Shown here: piece after piece, positions 16,429 through 24,823 of the stretch
Numbering within the stretch: position 1 is the first letter of the stretch
How the letters are laid out: the number at the start of each line of letters is the position of its first letter
Assembly: GCA_036666555.1 (NCBI GenBank)
Contig: JAVWVS010000007.1
Span: 1-64,000, forward strand
Direction: 5' to 3'
DNA: 64,000 nucleotides
Source of the DNA: UMGS1251 sp036666555
Lineage (GTDB): Bacteria; Bacillota; Clostridia; Lachnospirales; Lachnospiraceae
The notes under the pieces: model-generated
Told to the model about the DNA's origin: nothing
What the model saw: the letters and a program-made list of their open reading frames with translations, nothing else
Databases searched by the model: none
Position numbers and translations under genes: made by a program

Positions 16429-17088
16429 ATGGCTGGGTTAAAAGAAACGGCAGACTCCATCAGAACCTTTCTGGGACATTCTTGGAAAAATATTAGGAAT
16501 GCTGGGATTGCGATTCTTGTATGTGGAGCAGTTATCTTGTTAACCAAAGAAAAAGCGCCTGAAACCACTTCAGCAGCGCCGGTAGCAGTTCGTTTAACTG
16601 TGAAGGCTGATTGCGAAGATGATCAAAAGAATCCACTTCTTATGAATCAATATGAAGAAGTGACTCAACTGGTAAGGGAGTATTACGCTGGATTGGCAAA
16701 AGATGCAGAGTTTGTAGAAGAATACACCAATGTAGACATTTATACAAAACTCGGACCTTACAAAGATTCATATATTGTATTTGCATATTATGAAATGAAG
16801 ATAAGAGATATCTACACAATGGTTCCGGGACTTGGGACGTTGTATGTAGAGAAGAAGGATACAGATAAGGACCTTCATGTTGTGAAAAAAGTGAAGGATG
16901 AAGATGTGAAACATGTCGTCAAAGCGGTTGCAGAGCATGAAGATGTACAAGCATTGATAACAGAAACACAGACAAAATATGACCAAGCAGTACAGTCGGA
17001 TGAGACACTGAGACAGGCACTGATGGATTTGCAGCAAGCGTATGAGGATGCTTCCAAGGGAATCAAACCGGTGCAGACCAAACAGTAG
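16429..17088 (+). CDS. Single-pass membrane protein of unknown function
   Basis: The start is ATG 16429 behind AAGGAGG. The 219 residues have a cytoplasmic amphipathic start (MAGLKETADSIRTFLG), one membrane helix (about residues 24-40) and a large outer domain. This domain has a predicted alpha/beta part (QLVREYYAGLAKDAEFVEEY, then LGPYKDSYIVFAYYEMKI) and a closing charged coiled-coil (DETLRQALMDLQQAYEDA). The YYxxLxxxD/FVEEYxN pattern recalls NTF2-like outer domains of clostridial membrane proteins, but I cannot name a family. It lies between tRNA-Arg and azlC in the same direction. Confidence 0.7.
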   Translation: MAGLKETADSIRTFLGHSWKNIRNAGIAILVCGAVILLTKEKAPETTSAAPVAVRLTVKADCEDDQKNPLLMNQYEEVTQLVREYYAGLAKDAEFVEEYTNVDIYTKLGPYKDSYIVFAYYEMKIRDIYTMVPGLGTLYVEKKDTDKDLHVVKKVKDEDVKHVVKAVAEHEDVQALITETQTKYDQAVQSDETLRQALMDLQQAYEDASKGIKPVQTKQ

Positions 17089-17115
17089 TCAATAGATACG
17101 AAGGAATGGAAAAAG

Positions 17116-17832
17116 ATGTCTGGATATAGACAAGCATTTAAAAAAGCATTTCCCTATACCATACCGGTTCTAACAGGATATCTGTTTATCGGAATTGCAT
17201 TTGGGGTCATGTACGCAGAAAAAGGGTATTCCTTTCTCTGGGCAATATTAATGAGCTTGTTGGTTTACGCAGGTTCGGGGCAATACTTGGCAGTGAATTT
17301 TTTCGTGCCAGGTATTTCTTTTGTCCAAGTGATTGTTTTAACGTTGATGGTGAATGTTCGTCACGTATTTTATGGAATATCATTGTTGGACAAATTTAAT
17401 CAGATGGGGAAAAAACGGTGGTATATGATCTTCGGATTGACAGATGAAACATATTCGCTTTTGTGTACAACCAAAGTACCGGAAGAGGTAGAACAAGACA
17501 AGTTTCTTTTTGCCATTTCTCTGTTGAATCAGTCTTATTGGATTGTAGGATCTGCTATCGGAGGATTGGCAGGGGCTTTATTGCCATTTGATGCCGCTGG
17601 AATTGATTTTGCAATGACGGCATTGTTTGTAGTGATTTTTGTAGAACAATGGATGGAAAAGAAAAATCGGATTCCAGCGTTGTTAGGCGTTATTGGAGCT
17701 ATCATTTGCCTGCAAATATTTGGAGCGGCCAAGTTCGTATTACCATCTATGATTTTTATAGTGTTCGCCTTATTTGTTGGAAAAAAGAAATTAGATGATG
17801 GGGAGGTGGAAGACAGATGCCAGTCGGAATAG
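17116..17832 (+). CDS. azlC: AzlC-type amino-acid exporter, large subunit
   Basis: This is a 238-residue protein with about seven membrane helices. The opening FKKAFPYTIPVLTGYLFIGIAFGVMY, the motif YAGSGQYLAVNFF and NVRHVFYGISLLDKF are AzlC hallmarks. AzlC and AzlD together export branched-chain amino acids or related compounds in B. subtilis and Corynebacterium (BrnFE). The stop codon overlaps the azlD start by 16 bases. The exact substrate here is not visible. Confidence 0.9.
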   Translation: MSGYRQAFKKAFPYTIPVLTGYLFIGIAFGVMYAEKGYSFLWAILMSLLVYAGSGQYLAVNFFVPGISFVQVIVLTLMVNVRHVFYGISLLDKFNQMGKKRWYMIFGLTDETYSLLCTTKVPEEVEQDKFLFAISLLNQSYWIVGSAIGGLAGALLPFDAAGIDFAMTALFVVIFVEQWMEKKNRIPALLGVIGAIICLQIFGAAKFVLPSMIFIVFALFVGKKKLDDGEVEDRCQSE

Positions 17833-18131
17833 GAACGTCATTATTGATTATAGTAGTTGCAGCACTGACTACATTTGCCACTCGTGTCACACCCTTCCTT
17901 TTATTTCCCAAAGGGAAAAAAATCCCTGAAACAGTGCAATATTTGGGGAAAGTACTGACACCTGCAGTGATCGGAATGCTAGTTGTCTACTGCTTAAAAA
18001 GTACACCCATTTTAAGTGCACCTTACGGGCTGCCGGAAATCATTGCAGTTGCAGTGGTTGTAGTACTTCATGTATGGAAAAGAAACAATTTATTAAGCAT
18101 CGGAGCGCGAACAATATTATCATTGTTTTAG
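17817..18131 (+). CDS. azlD: AzlD-type amino-acid exporter, small subunit
   Basis: This 104-residue protein has three or four membrane helices. The start is ATG 17817 behind GGGGAGGTGG, inside the end of azlC, so translation is coupled. The motif TFATRVTPFLLFP near residue 20 and KVLTPAVIGMLVVYCLK are typical. It is the required partner of AzlC. The gene is followed by the third long palindrome. Confidence 0.9.
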   Translation: MPVGIGTSLLIIVVAALTTFATRVTPFLLFPKGKKIPETVQYLGKVLTPAVIGMLVVYCLKSTPILSAPYGLPEIIAVAVVVVLHVWKRNNLLSIGARTILSLF

Positions 18132-18151
18132 AGCCAAAGCGTGATTTAGCC

Positions 18152-18238
18152 AGTTACGGACAGGTCAAAATGCAATTGGGGACGTAACACTTTTCAAAAG
18201 TGTTACGTCCCCAATTGCATTTTGACCTGTCCCTAACT
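18152..18238. repeat. Long palindrome 3 (GGGGACGTA family)
   Basis: There are 37 perfect base pairs (18158-18194 with 18196-18232) around a central C at 18195, then one mismatch and 5 more pairs (18152-18156 with 18234-18238). The core has the same layout as palindromes 1 and 2: GGGGACGTA, 8 bases (ACACTTTT), C, complement, TACGTCCCC. It lies between the convergent azlD and ABC permease genes and may end both transcripts. Confidence 0.9.
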
Positions 18239-18244
18239 TGAAAA

Positions 18245-19033
18245 TCAACCAAGATTTAATCTTTTTTTCATAATATAGTATGTTCCGATATAAGAAGCAA
18301 TTCCCAAGATCCCGGAGAAGATAATGGAGAATTTTGTGCAAAAGAACAGGTAGTCTATAAAAACGGCATTGGATACTTGTGTGGTGCCAAATAATAGAGG
18401 CATGTATCCGCTAGCCATAAGCGAAGCGAACAGGACTATGGAAGATAATGTTGCCAAGAGAAAATAGGTAATTACCGCACCTAATATATGGTGACTTGAA
18501 AATAGCTGTCCGACAGCGACACAAATGTACATACATATTGGTGCAATAAGTATTTCAATCAAATAGATGATAATTAGAATCCATATAAGGGTGACTAGAT
18601 TCATATGGAAAGTAGTTTGAAATTCTGTAATGAATTGGAGTCTGTCATTCCATACTTCCGGAGTAATGAGTAAAAGTAAAACGGAAATGAGGATGACAAT
18701 CATATCTACGAAACACCAAATGGCTCCGGAAATATATTTGGATAAAAGGTGTTGTCCTGCGGTGGCGGGTAATGTCCATGTCAGATATCCTTCATCGGTA
18801 AAGAGGTTTTTATAAAACCGAATGGTAATGATGAGGTAGGTTCCCATACAAACAACCATAATGACTGTGATATAAGCGATGAGCATAAGTGGAAATGCAT
18901 ATCTAGGAAAACGTGCAGCATGTAAAGTGACTGAAAAATGTCCCGCGATGCTTGTTAATAAAAGAAAGAGATGCATAGGCAGTAAATAGCGGGATATGGC
19001 TTTCATATCGTGTTTCAGTAATTTGACTAGCAT
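18245..19033 (-). CDS. ABC-2-type permease of a YtrA-type operon
   Basis: This 262-residue protein has six membrane helices (for example LFLLTSIAGHFSVTL and VFIDYLFFCTKFSIIFSGILG). It starts at ATG 19033, overlapping the end of the ATPase gene by 7 bases, so it is its membrane partner. The start MLVKLLKHDMKAISRYLLP is common in clostridial ABC-2 permeases. The likely role is export of, or defence against, cell-wall-active compounds, by analogy with the B. subtilis ytr operon. Confidence 0.75.
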   Translation of the reverse strand: MLVKLLKHDMKAISRYLLPMHLFLLLTSIAGHFSVTLHAARFPRYAFPLMLIAYITVIMVVCMGTYLIITIRFYKNLFTDEGYLTWTLPATAGQHLLSKYISGAIWCFVDMIVILISVLLLLITPEVWNDRLQFITEFQTTFHMNLVTLIWILIIIYLIEILIAPICMYICVAVGQLFSSHHILGAVITYFLLATLSSIVLFASLMASGYMPLLFGTTQVSNAVFIDYLFFCTKFSIIFSGILGIASYIGTYYIMKKRLNLG

Positions 19034-19725
19034 TTAAACACCTCCCGAAATAAGGTATCAATTGATTTTCTTTGTTCTATTCTGACATCATCTACGGATG
19101 CATTTAAAACAATCTGTCCATTTTGGATAAACACAACCCGATCTAAAATGTTCTCGATATCTGAAATCAAATGAGTGGAAATTAAAATAGTTGCATTTTT
19201 ATCGTAATTGGTAATGATGGTATTCAAAATATAATCTCTGGCTGCAGGGTCAACACCACCAATGGGTTCATCCAGAATATATAATTCAGCCTTGCGACTC
19301 ATAACGAGAACCAATTGTATCTTCTCTTTGGTACCTTTGGAAAGTGTACGAAGTCGCGCAGTTTTATCAATATGCAAATGATTCAGCATATCATAAGCAC
19401 GTTCTTTGGAAAAATCATCATAAAAATCATCGAAGTAAGAAATTAAATCTTTCACTTTCATCCAATGATTCAAATAACTGCGTTCGGGGAGATAGGCAAT
19501 AATTTTTTTCGTTTCTACGCCAGGAATGAGGTTACCGATGGAGATGAAGCCATCCGTAGGGGTAAGCAGACCATTGATTAATTTAATCAAGGTAGTTTTC
19601 CCGCTTCCATTTGGACCAAGTAGTCCAATAATTTGTCCGCGTTCTAAGGATAAATTCACATTGGATAAAGCATAATGATTGTTATATTTTTTGGACAAGC
19701 CTTGGCAGACTAGTAGTGGGTTCAT
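19027..19725 (-). CDS. ABC transporter ATP-binding protein
   Basis: This 232-residue single ATPase domain has Walker A GPNGSGKTT (about residue 36), Walker B LYILDEP and the switch histidine in ISTHLISDIE. The signature motif is LSKGTKEKIQL in place of LSGGQ, a change seen in the YtrB-like group. It starts at ATG 19725, immediately after the GntR gene, and overlaps the permease gene. It energises the permease. Confidence 0.9.
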   Translation of the reverse strand: MNPLLVCQGLSKKYNNHYALSNVNLSLERGQIIGLLGPNGSGKTTLIKLINGLLTPTDGFISIGNLIPGVETKKIIAYLPERSYLNHWMKVKDLISYFDDFYDDFSKERAYDMLNHLHIDKTARLRTLSKGTKEKIQLVLVMSRKAELYILDEPIGGVDPAARDYILNTIITNYDKNATILISTHLISDIENILDRVVFIQNGQIVLNASVDDVRIEQRKSIDTLFREVFKC

Positions 19726-20094
19726 TTAAAACTCCTCCTTTATGCTGTCTTGCATCAGAGCAAGCACTTCTTCTTTCTTAAGTCCCAGTAGTTTCATCTT
19801 ATCGAAAAATTCTTTGATATGACTATAGGCTAGATCTGTTCGCATTTTTTGAATCATGCTTAAGTCTTCGGTGATAAATCGTCCGCTGGTTCGCTGGGAA
19901 TAGACCAAGCCACTTCGCTCAAGTTCAGAAAGTGCTTTTTGCATAGTATTGGGATTGACAGAAGCCTCCAATGCCAAATCACGAACAGAAGGAAGCTTAT
20001 CCCCTGGGTGATATCTATCAGCAATAATATCCATTTGGATTCGTTCCATTAATTGCATATAAATCGGTCGATCATTTTCTAATATCCATGGCAT
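19726..20094 (-). CDS. GntR-family regulator, YtrA type
   Basis: This 122-residue protein is an amino-terminal winged helix (PSVRDLALEASVNPNTMQKALSELE) with a short C-terminal dimer helix and no ligand domain, which is the YtrA subgroup. Its gene is the first of the three-gene operon and abuts the ATPase start. An inverted repeat upstream at 20123-20146 is the likely operator. YtrA repressors respond to cell-wall stress in Bacillus; the signal here is unknown. Confidence 0.9.
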   Translation of the reverse strand: MPWILENDRPIYMQLMERIQMDIIADRYHPGDKLPSVRDLALEASVNPNTMQKALSELERSGLVYSQRTSGRFITEDLSMIQKMRTDLAYSHIKEFFDKMKLLGLKKEEVLALMQDSIKEEF

Positions 20095-20122
20095 GTAGGC
20101 TCCCTCACTTTCATTTGCATTA

Positions 20123-20146
20123 ATTGTATTATCTAATTAATACAAT
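20123..20146 (-). promoter_or_regulatory. Probable operator of the GntR operon
   Basis: ATTGTATTA (20123-20131) and TAATACAAT (20138-20146) form a 9-bp inverted repeat with a 6-base gap, 29 bases before the regulator start. Confidence 0.6.
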
Positions 20147-20159
20147 GATATAGCTATTG

Positions 20160-21086
20160 CTATGAAATGTCAAGAGAAAAAGATGATTCATAGTCAGAAA
20201 GAATTAGTTTTTGAATATCAGGATTAAAGTGATTGTTGCGGAGCATCTCCATTTCACGCAGATAAGGTGGGTAGGATTTCTTTTCGTAGGTGGAAGACGA
20301 AATAAACGGTGTTTCCAGAATCTTTGGAATATTTTCAAAATCGTTGTGATGCACGATATAAGATAGAGCTTCAAAGCCAATTTCGCCAAAACCTATATTT
20401 GCATGGCGGTCTTTGGAGGCACCGATTCCATTTTTACTGTCATTAATATGGAAAATGGCAATTTGATCTTTTCCGATAAAGTGGTCAAATTGTTCGATTA
20501 CACCATCGAAATCGTGAACGATATCATATCCGCTGTCGTTTACATGACAAGTGTCAAAGCAAATGCGCAATTTTTCATTGTGTATTACACCATCATAAAT
20601 ATGTGCCAACTCCTCGAAGGTACAGCCTAATTCACTCCCTTTTCCAGACATTGTTTCCAGAGCAATCAAGCAGGAAGTATCTGCAGTCAATACTTCATTT
20701 AGGCCATGAATGACTTGCTGAATGCCAATATCTGTGCCTGCTCCAACATGCGCTCCGGGGTGGAGAATCAGTAAATGACTTTTGCAAGCAATGGTACGTG
20801 CTAATTCCGAATTTAAAACATCGACACCGAAAGAAAATGTTTCCGGTTTCAAAGAATTTCCCAAGTTAATAATATAAGGAGCATGTACAAAAATATCTTT
20901 TATTCCATGAGCATGGAGATATTCCCATGCTTCATCAATATGTAATGCATTAATATCTTTACGTTTTGTATTTTGCGGTGCACCAGTGTAAAACATAAAT
21001 GTGTCGGCTCCATAAGCAACTGCTTGCTTGGCAGAACCCAGTAACATATCTGACCCGCTCATTCCAATGTGTGAACCTAATAGCAT
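20160..21086 (-). CDS. nfo: Endonuclease IV
   Basis: This AP endonuclease cuts the DNA backbone 5' to abasic sites. The start is placed at ATG 21086 (MLLGSHIGMSG) behind AGAGG. A longer frame adds 79 residues unlike the family. The metal ligands lie in HPGAHVG, ETMSGKGSELG, CFDTCHVNDSGYD and HINDSKNGIGASKDRHANIG, so the trinuclear zinc site is complete. At 308 residues it is slightly longer than the usual 280, with a C-terminal extension. It is divergent from argS, sharing a 158-base intergenic region. Confidence 0.93.
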   Translation of the reverse strand: MLLGSHIGMSGSDMLLGSAKQAVAYGADTFMFYTGAPQNTKRKDINALHIDEAWEYLHAHGIKDIFVHAPYIINLGNSLKPETFSFGVDVLNSELARTIACKSHLLILHPGAHVGAGTDIGIQQVIHGLNEVLTADTSCLIALETMSGKGSELGCTFEELAHIYDGVIHNEKLRICFDTCHVNDSGYDIVHDFDGVIEQFDHFIGKDQIAIFHINDSKNGIGASKDRHANIGFGEIGFEALSYIVHHNDFENIPKILETPFISSSTYEKKSYPPYLREMEMLRNNHFNPDIQKLILSDYESSFSLDIS

Positions 21087-21244
21087 CTGATATCCTCTAC
21101 TTTCTATAATAATAGTAATTGTTACTAAAATATTACCATGTATATCGTGAAAAAGCAACAGGAAAAGGTTGTTGTAGCAAAACCGATATGATAAAATACA
21201 AGTTAGCGAAGAAAATGTAGAAAAAAATAGAGAGGAACAAAAAA

Positions 21245-23011
21245 ATGAAAAAAATGTTGGAGTTGATAGCAGAAGAGGTTGGGCAAGCATTTGAAAAAGC
21301 GGGATACGATAAAGAGTATGCAAGAGTCACGGTATCCAATCGACCGGATTTGTGTGAATATCAGTGTAATGGAGCAATGGCTGGGGCGAAGGTATACAAA
21401 AAAGCCCCCATTATGATTGCAAATGAGGTAGTGGCATATCTTCTGGATAGCAAAAAAATTGCCAGTGCAGAAGCGGCAGCTCCCGGATTTATTAATATGA
21501 AATTACGACCGGAATATATTGCGACTTACTTAAATGATATGAAGGTGGCTAAGGATTTGGGAATTGAGAAGGCAATGAATCCCAAAACGATAGTGGTGGA
21601 TTATGGTGGGGCCAATGTGGCAAAACCCCTTCATGTAGGTCATCTACGTTCTGCAATTATCGGAGAAAGTTTAAAGAAAATCGCGAGATTTCTGGGACAT
21701 GAAGTCATCGGAGATGTACATTTGGGTGATTGGGGATATCAAATGGGTCTTGTAATCACGGAACTTCAGAAACGTCAGCCACAATTACCTTATTTTGAGG
21801 AAAATTACCAAGGGGATTATCCAAAAGAACCCCCATTTACCATTCATGAATTAGAAGAAATTTATCCCACAGCCAGTACCCGTGCCAAAGAGGATGAGGA
21901 ATATAAAGAAGAAGCACTTCGAGCAACTTATTTGTTACAAAATGGCCACCGAGGCTATACCGCTATTTGGAATCATATTATGAATGTTTCTGTAGCAGAT
22001 CTGAAAAAAAATTATGGTAATTTAGATGTCACATTTGATTTGTGGAAAGGGGAGGCGGATGCGCAAAAATATATCCCTGCAATGGTAGAACACTTAAAAG
22101 AAGGTGGATATGCACATCTAGATGATGGTGCTCTTGTAGTGGATGTAAAAGAAGACTCCGATACAAAAGAAATTCCGCCATGTATGATTTTAAAATCAGA
22201 CGGAGCGGCACTTTATGATACAACGGATTTAGCTACTTTGGTAGAGCGGGAAGAACTGTATCATCCGGATGAAGTGTTGTATGTGGTAGATAAACGACAG
22301 GAATTACATTTCACACAGGTATTTCGATGTGCGCGGAAAACGAATATCGTGAAACCCAATACAAAGCTTACCTTTCTCGGATTTGGAACGATGAATGGAA
22401 AAGATGGAAAACCATTTAAGACCAGAGAAGGTGGTGTTATGCGTTTGGAAGATTTGATTCGGGAAATCAATGAGCAGATGTATGAAAAAATTGCGGACAA
22501 CCGCATGATGTCTCAAGAAGAAGCAAAAGAAACTGCAAGAATGATTGGGTTATCTGCACTGAAATATGGAGATTTATCCAATCAGGCATCGAAAGATTAT
22601 ATGTTTGATTTGGAAAGATTTATGTCTTTTGAAGGAAATACCGGTCCTTATATTTTATATACCATTGTGCGAATCAAATCCATCCTGGCAAAGTATATGG
22701 AAACAAATAAATCGATGGAAGAGTGTATGCTTCGAGGGGCGGTAACGGAGAGCCAACGTAGTTTGATGTTGGAAGTAGTGAAATTCAATGAAATTATAGA
22801 AATTGCTCATGAAGAATGTGCGCCTCATAAAATATGTGCGTATATTTACGAAGTGGCGAATGCATTTAATAAATTTTATCATGAAACAAAGATATTAGCA
22901 GAAGAAAATGAAGATACGAAAGAAAGTTTTATTGCACTTTTAATCCTTACGAAAAAACTATTGGAGACATGCATTGATTTACTTGGATTTGAAGCGCCGG
23001 AAAGGATGTAA
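21245..23011 (+). CDS. argS: Arginyl-tRNA synthetase
   Basis: This is a class I synthetase of 588 residues. It has the amino-terminal Add-1 domain (residues 1-110), the HIGH motif as HVGHLR in GGANVAKPLHVGHLRSAIIG, a Rossmann catalytic domain and an alpha-helical anticodon-binding domain ending in EAPERM. The KMSKS loop is replaced by KPFKTREGG, as in many ArgRS. The start ATG 21245 is preceded by AGAGAGGAAC. The AlaX-like gene follows by 5 bases, so synthetase and editing protein share a transcript. Confidence 0.95.
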   Translation: MKKMLELIAEEVGQAFEKAGYDKEYARVTVSNRPDLCEYQCNGAMAGAKVYKKAPIMIANEVVAYLLDSKKIASAEAAAPGFINMKLRPEYIATYLNDMKVAKDLGIEKAMNPKTIVVDYGGANVAKPLHVGHLRSAIIGESLKKIARFLGHEVIGDVHLGDWGYQMGLVITELQKRQPQLPYFEENYQGDYPKEPPFTIHELEEIYPTASTRAKEDEEYKEEALRATYLLQNGHRGYTAIWNHIMNVSVADLKKNYGNLDVTFDLWKGEADAQKYIPAMVEHLKEGGYAHLDDGALVVDVKEDSDTKEIPPCMILKSDGAALYDTTDLATLVEREELYHPDEVLYVVDKRQELHFTQVFRCARKTNIVKPNTKLTFLGFGTMNGKDGKPFKTREGGVMRLEDLIREINEQMYEKIADNRMMSQEEAKETARMIGLSALKYGDLSNQASKDYMFDLERFMSFEGNTGPYILYTIVRIKSILAKYMETNKSMEECMLRGAVTESQRSLMLEVVKFNEIIEIAHEECAPHKICAYIYEVANAFNKFYHETKILAEENEDTKESFIALLILTKKLLETCIDLLGFEAPERM

Positions 23012-23016
23012 AGCAG

Positions 23017-24165
23017 ATGACCGAGAAACTATTTTATGTGGATAGCCATATGGATACATTTTCTGCTCGTGTGTTGTCCTGCGAGTGTACAGAGAATGGA
23101 TATGATGTGGTGCTGGATCGAACTGCTTTTTTCCCCGAAGGGGGTGGACAAAGTGCAGATACTGGGCTGCTTAATCAGGTAGAGGTAGTGGATGCTAAAG
23201 AAAAAGAGGACATCGTTTATCACCAGACCAAAAGTCCCCTGAAGATTGGCGAAATTGTACAAGGGAAAATAGATGTAGCCAAACGATTTTCAAGGATGCA
23301 GCAACATACCGGAGAACATATCGTATCTGGTATTATCCATCGCAAATACGGGTATCATAACGTAGGATTTCATCTGGGAACAGAAGCGGTGACCATGGAT
23401 TTTGACGGAAGCATTACAAGGGAACAATTAAAAGAAATAGAGCTGCTGGCCAATGAAGCAGTTGTAAAAGACTTAGACATTAGGATTTCATATCCTTCCA
23501 AAGAGTTACTTGAACGGATGGAATACCGCAGCAAGATTGCAATCGACGGACAAGTGAGAATCGTCACAATTCCAGACTATGATGTATGCGCTTGTTGTGC
23601 TCCCCATATGAAAAAAACAGGGGAGATTGGAATGATTAAACTGATTGGAATTCAAAATTACAAAGGCGGAGTTAGAATCTCTATGCTGTGTGGATTTCGA
23701 GCACTCGCAGACTACAATCAAAAGGAAGAATCTACAAAAGCAATTTCTGTAGAATTGTCTGCAAAGGAAGAAAAACTTGTAGAAGCGGTGCAACACCAAA
23801 AAGAAGAGGTGACCAGATTAAAGTGGATGATGGCAAATTTGCAAAGCCAGATATTTCAATATAAAGTGAAAGAAATACCATCAAATCAGGAAAAAGTAAG
23901 CCTTCTGGAACCAAAACTGAACAATGACAGTGCCAGAGAACTTGCCAACATGGTTTTGGATCAAGGGGTCAAGCGGTGCATCATCTTCTTTGGAATGGAA
24001 GAAGATAGCTGCCGTTACGTACTTGCCAGTCGTACGGAAGATGTGAGAGGTCTGGGGAAGGAATTGAATCAAGCATTTGCCGGCAGAGGTGGTGGAAAAC
24101 CAGAGATGGTACAGGGATATTTAACAGGAAAGATAATAGAGATGGAAAAAAGGGCATTGGAGTAA
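23017..24165 (+). CDS. Long-form alanyl-tRNA editing protein (AlaX type)
   Basis: This 382-residue protein resembles the editing and C-terminal parts of alanyl-tRNA synthetase without its catalytic core. The amino-terminal beta-barrel contains FFPEGGGQSAD. The zinc ligands are in HTGEHIVSG and CCAPHMKKTG, and a central coiled coil (about 225-275) leads to a DHHA1 domain with GRGGGKPEMVQG. It should hydrolyse Ser-tRNA-Ala or related mischarged tRNA in trans. The gene is co-transcribed with argS and ends in a terminator shared with the convergent ProX gene. Confidence 0.88.
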   Translation: MTEKLFYVDSHMDTFSARVLSCECTENGYDVVLDRTAFFPEGGGQSADTGLLNQVEVVDAKEKEDIVYHQTKSPLKIGEIVQGKIDVAKRFSRMQQHTGEHIVSGIIHRKYGYHNVGFHLGTEAVTMDFDGSITREQLKEIELLANEAVVKDLDIRISYPSKELLERMEYRSKIAIDGQVRIVTIPDYDVCACCAPHMKKTGEIGMIKLIGIQNYKGGVRISMLCGFRALADYNQKEESTKAISVELSAKEEKLVEAVQHQKEEVTRLKWMMANLQSQIFQYKVKEIPSNQEKVSLLEPKLNNDSARELANMVLDQGVKRCIIFFGMEEDSCRYVLASRTEDVRGLGKELNQAFAGRGGGKPEMVQGYLTGKIIEMEKRALE

Positions 24166-24182
24166 ACACCAAAGCCCTTTTT
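24147..24182. terminator. Bidirectional terminator between alaX and proX genes
   Basis: AAAAGGGC and GCCCTTTT arms enclose an inner TTGG/CCAA pair. There is a run of A on the left and T on the right, so it can serve both convergent genes. Confidence 0.8.
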
Positions 24183-24186
24183 GTCA

Positions 24187-24675
24187 TTATAGTTTAATTT
24201 TAATGGTATCCACATCGATGCTCCATAAGAATTTATCTAGATCTTTGAAGGAAATGAATAAAGTTGCAGTATTTTCCAGCGGATGAAGTCCTAATTTTTT
24301 TTCTCTGGAAAGATCTTTGTCAATGAAAAATTCAATTGCATGGTCGGTGTCATTCATAAGACCAAAAGGAGTAACGGAACCTTGCTTTAATCCCATGTAT
24401 TTTTCGAGACGTTCTTCCGAAGCAAAACTTAGGTTGCCACCACCAAGCGTTCGTCCCAATGCCTTTAAGTCCACAGACTTTTTCTCATCTAAAGTTACGA
24501 GGAAATGTCGCTTTCCCTTGGAATCACGAAGAAATAAGTTCTTGCAAAGAGTTCCTTTCAAAGGCAGTCCCAGACGATCCATGTCTTCCATGGTGTAAAC
24601 TGGTTCGTGTTCCACAACCTCATATTGAATATTTAATTTGTCTAGTGCGTCATATACTTTCTGTTTTGAATCCAT
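24187..24675 (-). CDS. Prolyl-tRNA deacylase, ProX/PrdX type
   Basis: This 162-residue YbaK/aa-tRNA-deacylase domain protein removes alanine from Ala-tRNA-Pro in trans. Characteristic segments are YEVVEHEPVYTMEDM, CKNLFLRDSKGKRHFLVTLDE (with the catalytic-type Lys) and GSVTPFGLMNDTDHAIEFFID. It starts at ATG 24675 behind GGGGAGCG. It is convergent with the AlaX gene, so two editing factors and one synthetase sit within 3.5 kb. Confidence 0.9.
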   Translation of the reverse strand: MDSKQKVYDALDKLNIQYEVVEHEPVYTMEDMDRLGLPLKGTLCKNLFLRDSKGKRHFLVTLDEKKSVDLKALGRTLGGGNLSFASEERLEKYMGLKQGSVTPFGLMNDTDHAIEFFIDKDLSREKKLGLHPLENTATLFISFKDLDKFLWSIDVDTIKIKL

Positions 24676-24823
24676 TTAAATCGCTCCCCTCTATTGTCGG
24701 ATTTCTTAAAATATACCCGTTTTCTCTACGAAAGTCAATAGTTTATAGTTTTTTTAGTTGCATCTTATGCATATGGGAAGTAGAATAGAAGAGAACTCCA
24801 AAAGATGAAAGCGAGGATGTAGT

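Noticed and set aside
16143..16496. 117-codon forward frame running through tRNA-Arg
   Set aside because: It translates the tRNA and parts of the two neighbouring genes out of frame.
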